DNA of 25,588 bases from JAICTV01 sp035634055. Lineage in GTDB: Bacteria > Planctomycetota > Phycisphaerae > Tepidisphaerales > Tepidisphaeraceae. This document shows, piece by piece, positions 15,774-22,482 of this stretch. The notes under the pieces are model-generated. The model made no database searches. It was not told where the DNA came from and saw only the letters and a program-made list of their open reading frames with translations. The position numbers and the translations under genes are program-made. The DNA is taken from NCBI GenBank assembly GCA_035634055.1, contig DASQDR010000109.1, forward strand, positions 1 to 25,588, written 5' to 3'. Positions within the stretch are counted from its first letter, which is position 1. Each line of letters starts with the position of its first letter.

Positions 15774-16860
15774 CCTGATCATGCCCGCCGCCGGCGGTTC
15801 GACGCGTTTCGCCGGCACCCGCCCGAAGTGGCTGCTCACCCACCCGCTGGGCGACCTGATGTTTTACGAGGCGCTGCGCGGGCTGGACCTGTCGAAGTTC
15901 GATCGCATCTTCATCACCTGCCTCCAGCAGCACGACGAGAAGTTCCACTGCGTGCAGGCGATCCGCAACCAGACCGCCAAGCGCGGGCTCGCGGACAAGG
16001 TGAGGGTGATCGTGCTGCCCGAGCCGACGCGCCACCAGCCGCAGACGGTGGCCGAGACCATCAAGCGCGGGGAGATCACCGGCGCGTTCGTGGTCAAGGA
16101 CAGCGACAACTACTTCGAGCTGACCCCCGAGCCGACCAACTTCATCTCGGTCTGCGACGCCACCCAGCTCCCGCCGGAGAACTCGGTCAACGTCTTCAAC
16201 AAGTCGTTCGTGCAGGAGAACGAGCACGGCGTGGTGGTGAACATTGCCGAGAAGCAGGTGATCAGCAAGAACATCTGCACGGGAGCTTACGGGTTCTCCA
16301 GCGCCGATCAGTTCATGAAGTACTACGAGCCGCTGGCCGCCCAGGACAACCTGTACCTGTCGCACGTCATCTACAGCATGATCCTGGACAACCACAACTT
16401 CTTCGCGAAGGAGTGCTTCAACTACCTGGACTGGGGAACGCTGGACGACTGGCTGCGTTACACGGCGGAGTACGCGACGATCTTCATCGACCTTGACGGC
16501 ACGCTGGTGCAGAACTCGGCCGAGCACTTTGACCCCATCTGGGGGACCACCGCCGGCATCCGCGAGAACATCGACGCGGTCAACGCGCTCTACCACTCGA
16601 ACAAGGTGCGGATCGTGATCACCACGACGCGGAGCGAGGCGTTCCGCGAGCAGACGGTCGGCCAGCTCGAGCGCGAGGGGATCAAGTACCACGACCTGAT
16701 GCTGGGGCTCAGCCACGGCAAGCGGGTGATCGTCAACGACTTCGCGCCGACGAACCCGTACCGGAGCTGCGACGCGATCAACATCCCGCGCAACTCGCCG
16801 ACGTTGGCCACGCTGATCCGCGGCACCTTCGGCCGCACCCTGCACCTCCCGACCCGCTGA
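15766..16860 (+). CDS. Nucleotidyltransferase-HAD phosphatase fusion
   Basis: The 364-residue protein joins two enzymes. Residues 1-235 form a sugar-nucleotidyltransferase-like domain: AAGGSTRF (8-15) for the nucleotide loop, PKWLL (20-24) with the lysine expected to contact phosphate, and KDSDNYFEL (111-119) with the metal-binding DxD. Residues 238-364 form a HAD domain: IFIDLDGTLV (239-248; nucleophile D242 and acid D244), VITTTRS (284-290, motif II), K319 in GKR and VIVNDF (321-326, acidic motif). Such a pair would activate a phosphorylated small molecule with CTP or another NTP and hydrolyse a related phosphate. It lies between a kinase and a glycosyltransferase. Substrate and nucleotide specificity are unknown. 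Confidence 0.85.
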   Translation: MYDLIMPAAGGSTRFAGTRPKWLLTHPLGDLMFYEALRGLDLSKFDRIFITCLQQHDEKFHCVQAIRNQTAKRGLADKVRVIVLPEPTRHQPQTVAETIKRGEITGAFVVKDSDNYFELTPEPTNFISVCDATQLPPENSVNVFNKSFVQENEHGVVVNIAEKQVISKNICTGAYGFSSADQFMKYYEPLAAQDNLYLSHVIYSMILDNHNFFAKECFNYLDWGTLDDWLRYTAEYATIFIDLDGTLVQNSAEHFDPIWGTTAGIRENIDAVNALYHSNKVRIVITTTRSEAFREQTVGQLEREGIKYHDLMLGLSHGKRVIVNDFAPTNPYRSCDAINIPRNSPTLATLIRGTFGRTLHLPTR

Positions 16861-16873
16861 GGAAATTTTCCCG

Positions 16874-17851
16874 ATGTCCACGCCGCCGTCACCGGAGCAG
16901 CAGCAACCGTCAACCTCCTCCACCGCCTCGGACGCGGGCGCGCCCGCCTCGTCAATCGTGCTCAACGTCATGGGCCTGCGCGAGCTGGCGGTGTACGGGT
17001 TCCGCTCCTGGCTGCTCCAGGATTTCGGGCGCCCGTACGAGGTGATCGTCAACCTGTTCACGCCGTACCGCCACCTGTTCGACCCGCTGATCGCCGGCGC
17101 CAACCCCAACTGCCGCGCCATCATCCACCAGCACGAGGAGCCTGAGTTCTTCAACGTCTCGGCCGCCAATAACTTCGGGCTGCACCTGTCGCGCGGGCGC
17201 TACGTGATGTTCTCCAACGCCGACATCATTTACCCCTCCTACTTCCTCTCGCGCGCGGTGGCCGAGCTGGAGCAGCGCGACGTCTGCTACGCGGTGGCGG
17301 GGCGGCTGAACCTGACGGCGGCGCAGAGCGCGGAGCTGCGCCCGGTAACGGACTACACGCGCGAGCGCGGGTTCGACCATCTCGTCGGCCTGGAGCGCAG
17401 CCCCAGCGACGTTTGGCCCGCCATCTCGCCCTGGATGCTGCGGCGCGACGTGGCGCTGGCGGTGGGCGGGTTCGACCCGCGCATCCTGATGGCCGAGGAC
17501 CGCGACCTCAACGACCGCGTGATGCACTACCTTCGCCGCACCGGCCAGCAGCACAACCTGGTCGCCTTCTGCGACCTGCTGGGCTACCACCAGTACCACA
17601 CCAGCACCGGCCAGTTCGACGCGTTCACCCCCGCCAAGGCGATCATCGAGCCCCGCTACCAGCGGCTGACGGCCGACCCCAACAGCACCGAGGACGTCGT
17701 CCCCACCCGCCTGGACGATGGCCATTCCATCCTCGAAGACATCCGCAAGACGCAGAAACCCCCGCGCATGAACCAGTACCGCACCGACTTCAAGGGCAAG
17801 CTCGCCCGCCGGGCGCAGAAGGTGTGGAGCGCGCTGGTCCACGGGAAGTGA
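16874..17851 (+). CDS. Family 2 glycosyltransferase
   Basis: The 325-residue protein looks like a cytosolic or peripheral GT-A glycosyltransferase. The first 25 residues are a Ser/Pro/Gln-rich disordered tail without a signal peptide. The core shows NVSAANNFGLHLSRGRYVMF (94-113), the metal-binding N-A-D (115-117, in FSNADIIYPSYF) and an acceptor/catalytic segment WMLRRDVALAVGGFDPRILM (187-206) followed by AEDRDLNDR (207-215), where an ED pair is expected. It begins 13 bases after the fusion gene, with GAGGA upstream, and closes the three-gene operon. It would transfer the sugar or group prepared by the upstream enzymes onto a surface glycan; donor and acceptor are unknown. It converges with the ABC importer operon. 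Confidence 0.87.
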   Translation: MSTPPSPEQQQPSTSSTASDAGAPASSIVLNVMGLRELAVYGFRSWLLQDFGRPYEVIVNLFTPYRHLFDPLIAGANPNCRAIIHQHEEPEFFNVSAANNFGLHLSRGRYVMFSNADIIYPSYFLSRAVAELEQRDVCYAVAGRLNLTAAQSAELRPVTDYTRERGFDHLVGLERSPSDVWPAISPWMLRRDVALAVGGFDPRILMAEDRDLNDRVMHYLRRTGQQHNLVAFCDLLGYHQYHTSTGQFDAFTPAKAIIEPRYQRLTADPNSTEDVVPTRLDDGHSILEDIRKTQKPPRMNQYRTDFKGKLARRAQKVWSALVHGK

Positions 17852-17896
17852 GCGGGTTGGGGGATGAAAGGTTGACGAGGGTGAAGGCCGCGGTTC

Positions 17897-17935
17897 GTCC
17901 CTCAGTCCCTCACTCCCTCACTCCCTTATTCCTCA
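17897..17935. repeat. Octamer array that supplies a stop codon
   Basis: Units are GTCCCTCA, GTCCCTCA, CTCCCTCA, CTCCCTTA and the partial TTCCTCA. On the minus strand they read as TGAGGGAN words, and the first TGA (17935-17933) is the stop codon of the permease gene. Because eight is not a multiple of three, further TGA or TAA triplets rotate through all frames. A looser purine-rich stretch (17861-17888) precedes the array on the plus strand. Confidence 0.9.
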
Positions 17936-18934
17936 CGCCTTAAACGCACCCGCCGTGACGCCGGTCATGAACGGCTTGGTCGCGTACACGAACAGGATCA
18001 GCAGCGGGACGCTCGCGATCACGTAGGCAGCAAACATCGTCGAGCGATCGGTCTGGGCGGTCTGCTGCACCTGGGCCATCAGGTACAGGCCCGTCGAAAC
18101 CACGGCGTACTTCGAGTTGGGGTTGGCGATCTGCGGCCAGAGGAAGTTGTTCCACGTCCCCAGCACGTTGACGATCACCACCACCGCGATGATCTGCTTG
18201 CTCAGCGGCAGCACGATGTGCCAGTACTGCGCCAGGTGCCCCGCCCCGTCGAGGCGGGCGGACTCGAACAACTCCTGCGGCAGACCGTCGAAGAACCCCT
18301 TGAACAGGAAGATCGCCATGATCTGCCCGCCCGCCACGTACGGCAGGATCAGCACCCAGTAGGAGTTGATCAGCCCGAGCCGCTTCACCCACAGGAACGA
18401 CGGCACCAGCGTCAGCACGCCGGGGATCATCATGAAGCTCAGCACCACCAGGAACAGCGCTTTGTGCCCCGGAAAGCGGTAGCGGCTGAAGACGTAGGCG
18501 CTGACCGATCCGATCACCACTACCCCGATCGCGCTGCACGCGGAGACGATCAGCGAGTTGAGCATGTACGGTCGGAAGATCCGCCAGGTGTAAACGAACC
18601 CGCGCGACAGCTCGCGCCAGCAGTTGGCCATGGCGTCGCGGTAGGCGACGGTGGTGAGCGGCACGTCCGTCGCCCGCGCCGCCGACGGCTTCTCCCCCTC
18701 CGCCGGCGGCACGCGGAGCAGGATGCGCTCGTCCTGCCCGCTCAGCTTGAACCAGGTGAACTTCACCGCATTGGTCGCCGCCGCCGGCAGCCCGAAGAAG
18801 CTGTGATACTGCTCGCTGGTCCGCCGCAGCGCGTTGTTGACCACGAACGCGAACGGCAACAACGTCATCGCCGCGATGGTGATCAGGGCAAGATGAATCG
18901 GGATGTCGGAGCGGCGCTGGATCATTTCCTTCAT
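17933..18934 (-). CDS. Sugar ABC transporter permease, MalG-type (CUT1 family)
   Basis: This membrane protein of 333 residues is one of two channel subunits of a carbohydrate importer. About six hydrophobic segments are seen, beginning with IHLALITIAAMTLLPFAFVV. The ATPase-docking EAA loop reads ELFESARLDGAGHLAQYWHI, followed by VLPLSKQ. A periplasmic loop of roughly 90 residues between the first two membrane segments is larger than usual (SGQDERILLRVPPAEGEKP region). The frame extends upstream to 19102, but those codons translate the decamer repeat. Starts at 18943, 18934 and 18925 are all possible; 18934 (MKEMIQRR) is chosen for its MalG-like short basic N-terminus. None has a strong ribosome binding site. 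It is the last gene of the operon. Confidence 0.88.
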   Translation of the reverse strand: MKEMIQRRSDIPIHLALITIAAMTLLPFAFVVNNALRRTSEQYHSFFGLPAAATNAVKFTWFKLSGQDERILLRVPPAEGEKPSAARATDVPLTTVAYRDAMANCWRELSRGFVYTWRIFRPYMLNSLIVSACSAIGVVVIGSVSAYVFSRYRFPGHKALFLVVLSFMMIPGVLTLVPSFLWVKRLGLINSYWVLILPYVAGGQIMAIFLFKGFFDGLPQELFESARLDGAGHLAQYWHIVLPLSKQIIAVVVIVNVLGTWNNFLWPQIANPNSKYAVVSTGLYLMAQVQQTAQTDRSTMFAAYVIASVPLLILFVYATKPFMTGVTAGAFKA

Positions 18935-18952
18935 TCCAACCATGAAGAATGG

Positions 18953-19059
18953 GAACACGAATCTCCAACGAATCTTCACGAATGGACACGAACGAAGAGC
19001 AAGAGCTTCTCCTATCTTCATTCGTGAAGATTCGTGAGCATTCGTGCCGATTCGTGTTC
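18953..19059. repeat. ACGAAT decamer inverted repeat between two permease genes
   Basis: Four ATTCGT words at 19020, 19030, 19040 and 19050 are spaced exactly 10 bases apart. The opposite arm has ACGAAT at 18957, 18968 and 18978 and ACGAAC at 18988. The outermost 11 bases (GAACACGAATC and its complement) pair perfectly. The element lies between the stop of the upstream permease (19080) and the start of the downstream one, so it could fold in the polycistronic mRNA. Confidence 0.92.
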
Positions 19060-19079
19060 TGTCTTTCTTCGATTCCGAT

Positions 19080-20105
19080 TCAGCTTCCCTGCAACTCCTC
19101 ACTCGTCTTCATGACCCGCATGTTGATCACCGTCAGCGTCAGGATCAGCAGGAACAGGGTCACGCCGATGGCGCAGGCGTAGCCCATGCGTTGGAACATG
19201 AAGGCGTTGAGGTACATCCACAGCCCCGGCACCATGGTTTTAAACCCGGGCCCGCCCTTGGTGAGGATGTAGATGGCCTCGAAGGACTGGATGCCGCCGA
19301 TGATCGTGAGCATGACCAGCAGCTTGATCTGGCTCATCACCATCGGGACGTCGATGAGCAGGAACTTGCGCAGCCCCGTCGCGCCGTCCAGCATGGCCGC
19401 CTCGTGGACCGAATCGGGGATGCTGGTCAGGCCGGCGTAGTAGATCAAGATGTTGATCCCGCCGGCGAAGGGGAAGCCGATGCAGGCGATCGCCAGCAGC
19501 GCGGTAGGGGGATCGGAGAACCACCCGCGCGCCAGGCCGTTCATCCCGAGCCGCTCGAGCAGCGCGTTGACCAGTCCCCCCTCGCTGTAGATCAGCCCCT
19601 GCCAGATCAGGTAGACCGCCACGTTGGGCACCACGATCGGGAGCAGGAACAGGATGCGGTAGAAGTAGCTGGCGCGCTCGGAGCGGAGCGAGAAGATCAG
19701 CTTGGCGACCGTCAGCGGCACGACGATCACCGCCACGACGTGGATCGCCGTCAGCAGGAGCATGTTGCGGAAGCTCTCGCCGAAGGTGTCGTCGCGGAGG
19801 TACTCGCGGTAGTTGGCAAGCCCGACGAAGCGGCTGTCGCCGCCGATCTCGTAGTCGTAGAACGAGGTGAGGAAGGCGACGGCGAAGGGGACGAGGCTGA
19901 AGATTGCCAGCAGGATGAACGTGGGGGCGAGCAGGGCGTAGAGGCCGAGGGTTTCAACGGCCCTGCCGCCCGGCCTTCCGCCGCCGGTGGTGCGGCGGGG
20001 AGGGGCGGCTGCGGGTGCCGCGATGGCGGCGGCGGCGGCGGTAGCGGCGGCGGGGCCGACCGCCGACGCCGGCCCGGTCAAAGGCGTCGTGCTGCCCTGC
20101 GTCAT
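19080..20105 (-). CDS. Sugar ABC transporter permease, MalF-type (CUT1 family)
   Basis: The 341-residue inner-membrane protein pairs with the downstream MalG-type subunit. Residues 1-50 are a soluble Ala/Pro/Gly-rich tail; about six membrane segments follow, starting with LGLYALLAPTFILLAIFSLV. FYDYEIGG and FVGLANYREYL are typical periplasmic-side motifs of this family. The EAA loop reads HEAAMLDGATGLRKFLLIDV. The ATG at 20105 overlaps the TGA of the binding-protein gene in the four-base ATGA arrangement, so the two are translationally coupled. An open frame runs much further upstream (to 21209), but it lies antisense-free inside the binding-protein gene in another frame and is not used. Its 3' side is followed by the decamer repeat. 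Confidence 0.92.
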   Translation of the reverse strand: MTQGSTTPLTGPASAVGPAAATAAAAAIAAPAAAPPRRTTGGGRPGGRAVETLGLYALLAPTFILLAIFSLVPFAVAFLTSFYDYEIGGDSRFVGLANYREYLRDDTFGESFRNMLLLTAIHVVAVIVVPLTVAKLIFSLRSERASYFYRILFLLPIVVPNVAVYLIWQGLIYSEGGLVNALLERLGMNGLARGWFSDPPTALLAIACIGFPFAGGINILIYYAGLTSIPDSVHEAAMLDGATGLRKFLLIDVPMVMSQIKLLVMLTIIGGIQSFEAIYILTKGGPGFKTMVPGLWMYLNAFMFQRMGYACAIGVTLFLLILTLTVINMRVMKTSEELQGS

Positions 20106-21784
20106 CGCGGCAGCTCGCTCACCGGCCGCCGCAGCGGCTCGCGCTCGGCCCACACCTTTTCGTAGCGCTCCAGGTCGAGCGACTTGCGCCGCACGAGCGT
20201 CTCCGACGCCGCTTGCAGGTTCCGCTCCATGCGCGCGAAGAACTCCGCCTCGCTCATCCCGCCGTTGAGGTACAGCTCGAGCATCCGCAGCAGCACCTCC
20301 CCGAAGCGCAGGTCGAAGCTGAAGAACCACTTGGTCATCGCGTAGCGCTGCCGCAAAAAGCGGTCGAACGGCTCGAGCTCGCGGTGCGGCTCGACACCCT
20401 TGATGTTGGGCAGCATCGCGATCTGCTCGTTGACCACCGCGTCGCAGTTCTCCGGCAGCGTGAGGAACTGGAGGAACGCCACCACCCGCTTCAGCCGCTC
20501 GCTCGTGCGCGGGTCGCCGGTGTCGCGGTACGCGCTGTTGGTCACGTTGTACTGCGACCCCGACCCGCCGATCACGCACTGCTCCGCCCCGCGCGCGAAG
20601 CGCGAGTACGAACGGGAGATCGGCGGCAGGTAGAAGATGCCGAACTCGAACGTGCGGTCCGGGTCGCGCACCAGCCGCGGCACCACCATGCTGTGCATCC
20701 AGTACATCGCGCCGCGCTGGGTGGCGAAAGACCTGAACATGTCCGACGACGCGTTGAGGTCCTTCGACATGTAGGGCCTCCACTCCTTGAGCACGCGGAA
20801 CACTTCGCGCCAGCGCGGGTCGGTCGGCTTGAAGAATCCCTTGCGGTGGAGGAAGAGGATCTCGTCGAGGTCGAGGTATCCGTGCAGGTAATCGCCGCGG
20901 CGGGGGTCGTAGTTCAGGTCCAGCAGCTCGCGCAGGTCCCCGTACATCTGGTAGAAGGCCAAGTCCAACCCCCAGTCCGCCAGGCACTGGCGGTCGACCA
21001 GCAGCGGCACGTAGCCGGCGGACTTGAGCTTCTGTTGCAGAGCGAGGAACTCGCTCCAATCGCGCGGCTCGCTGAGGTTCAGCCGGCGGAAGACGTCCTT
21101 GTTGTAGTAGATCCCGGTCTCGACCATGTCGAGCGGGATGCAGTACATGTGCCCGTCCGGCGCCGTCGTCCCCCGCGTCGGCACCGGGTACTTGAACATA
21201 TCGAACCACTTGTCGCTGCCCGGCTCGCCCGCCCTGACGAAGGGGTTGGGGGCGGCAAGGTAATCATCGAGCGCGACGTACCAGTTTTTCTGCACGTCCT
21301 GCCAGACGTCCTCGACGTTGACGTTGATCACGTCGGGCGCCTGCCCGGCGGCCAATTGGCTGACGAGCCACTCGCGCGACCTGACCGGCACGCCGATGAA
21401 CTCCACGCGCGTGTCGGGGAAGAGCTGCTCGAACTTCTTGCCGACCCGCGCGATCCCCTCGACCGGGCGGCGGGCGTTTTCCGGCACCACGCCCGGCAGG
21501 TACATCGAGCCGGGGTGGAATCGGATGACGTGCTTGACGGCCGCCGCCGCGGCCGCGCCGCCGCGCCGGTCGTGGTCGCTGCCCGAGCCCACGCGAGCGG
21601 CCCTGGCGGCGTCGCGCGGCGGCCAGAGCGCCCACGCGCCCAGCGCGAGGATCACGCACAGGATGACGTGGCGGATCTTGATCAGGTGCCCACTCCGGGA
21701 GAAACGTGCCGCCGGCCGCAGCGACGGGCGGCGCCTTTGCCTGCGGGCCGCTCCCCCGAAGGTCGCGCGCCCCGCGCCCGTCAC
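20102..21784 (-). CDS. Sugar ABC transporter substrate-binding protein with N-terminal membrane anchor
   Basis: The 560-residue protein captures the sugar outside the membrane for the two downstream permeases. A single hydrophobic segment (VILCVILALGAWALW, 40-54) without a lipobox acts as anchor or uncleaved signal. The mature part has family-1 solute-binding features: RVEFIGVPVRSREWLVSQLA, AGQAPDVINVN, ALDDYLA, GHMYCIPLDMVETGIYYNKD and NLSEPRDWSEFLALQQKLKS. It is longer than usual (400-450). GTG at 21784 opens the frame but lacks a ribosome binding site; CTG at 21685 has GGAG seven bases upstream and would start just before the anchor, a rare but attractive alternative. It is the first gene of the operon. 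No ATPase is encoded nearby. Confidence 0.88.
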   Translation of the reverse strand: MTGAGRATFGGAARRQRRRPSLRPAARFSRSGHLIKIRHVILCVILALGAWALWPPRDAARAARVGSGSDHDRRGGAAAAAAVKHVIRFHPGSMYLPGVVPENARRPVEGIARVGKKFEQLFPDTRVEFIGVPVRSREWLVSQLAAGQAPDVINVNVEDVWQDVQKNWYVALDDYLAAPNPFVRAGEPGSDKWFDMFKYPVPTRGTTAPDGHMYCIPLDMVETGIYYNKDVFRRLNLSEPRDWSEFLALQQKLKSAGYVPLLVDRQCLADWGLDLAFYQMYGDLRELLDLNYDPRRGDYLHGYLDLDEILFLHRKGFFKPTDPRWREVFRVLKEWRPYMSKDLNASSDMFRSFATQRGAMYWMHSMVVPRLVRDPDRTFEFGIFYLPPISRSYSRFARGAEQCVIGGSGSQYNVTNSAYRDTGDPRTSERLKRVVAFLQFLTLPENCDAVVNEQIAMLPNIKGVEPHRELEPFDRFLRQRYAMTKWFFSFDLRFGEVLLRMLELYLNGGMSEAEFFARMERNLQAASETLVRRKSLDLERYEKVWAEREPLRRPVSELPR

Positions 21785-21896
21785 TCGCCAGCGGCCCGCA
21801 CTTTAACCGATACCCCGCCCGCTGGTGAAAGGCGGTCGAGGAATGTCAGCCGGTGCAGCCGCACCGCGCAAATGAGCGGCCACCTCGATCGGCAGT
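21785..21896. promoter_or_regulatory. Short divergent region between the ABC operon and the TPR gene
   Basis: The 112 bases hold CCAGCG and CGCTGG arms (21789-21794 and 21820-21825) and a small hairpin CGGTGC, AGCC, GCACCG (21851-21866). Either could be an operator; promoter boxes were not evident. Confidence 0.3.
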
Positions 21897-22265
21897 ATGA
21901 TCGTCCTCATGCCGATGGACCTTCCTACCCTCCGCAAGCTCGTCGCGTTGGACGAGAACGACCCGCTGAGCCGCTTTGCCCTGGGGCGGCGACTGTTCGA
22001 GGACGGGCGCGACGCCGGCGACCGTGCGATGCTCGAAGAAGCCGCCGGCCACCTCGCCTTCGCTAATCAGAACGCCCCGGATCACCTCGCGACCTACCAC
22101 ATCCGCGGCCAGACGCTGATCCTCCTTGGCCGCAACGACGAGGCGCGGCCCGTGCTGGAGGAAGGCATTCGGCGCGTCGATTCCATCGGCGCCGGCATGG
22201 GCCGAGACTTGGGCCCGGCCATGGCGGACCTCCTGCGCGATCTATCCGGTCCGCTCTCTCCGTGA
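21897..22265 (+). CDS. Small TPR-type protein
   Basis: The protein has up to 122 residues and no signal peptide or membrane segment, so it is probably cytosolic. The helical pattern fits two to three tetratricopeptide-like repeats: DPLSRFALGRRLFEDGRDAG, then HLATYHIRGQTLILLGRNDE and ARPVLEEGIRR. These repeats usually bind other proteins; the partner is unknown. Three in-frame ATGs (21897, 21909 and 21915) are close together and none has a good ribosome binding site; MDLPTLRKLV at 21915 looks most like a natural N-terminus. It stands alone, divergent from the ABC operon. Confidence 0.7.
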   Translation: MIVLMPMDLPTLRKLVALDENDPLSRFALGRRLFEDGRDAGDRAMLEEAAGHLAFANQNAPDHLATYHIRGQTLILLGRNDEARPVLEEGIRRVDSIGAGMGRDLGPAMADLLRDLSGPLSP

Positions 22266-22319
22266 TCAGGAAGAGGATAGGGTGAGGGCGGGGCTGCGCA
22301 GGAGGCATGGGAATTGACG

Positions 22320-22353
22320 ACCGGAACATGAACGGCGGCCGCCCCCGGTTTTT
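22320..22353 (+). terminator. Possible weak terminator after the TPR gene
   Basis: ACCGG (22320-22324) can pair with CCGGT (22345-22349), with GGCGGCCGCC inside, and five T residues end at 22353. The stem is short and interrupted, so the call is weak. It is 55 bases after the TPR stop codon. Confidence 0.3.
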
Positions 22354-22482
22354 CAAGTTTGGATCGTCACCGCGACGCAAGCGCCAACGCTCCGGCCGTC
22401 GAGCGGGTAGAAGGTGGCACATGAACCGGCGGGTGCCCCGCGCTTGCCGCTGCGGCGCGGCTGTCACGACGGAGTTTCGCCC

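Noticed and set aside
18935..19102. Upstream extension of the MalG-type permease frame
   Set aside because: The extra residues translate the ACGAAT repeat and have no similarity to permease N-termini.
20106..21209. Upstream extension of the MalF-type permease frame
   Set aside because: It lies wholly inside the binding-protein gene in another frame and the ATG at 20105 gives a normal four-base coupled start.
22414..22482. Longer N-terminus for the xylanase
   Set aside because: The Tat signal must be near the N-terminus and the ribosome binding site fits the start at 22483.
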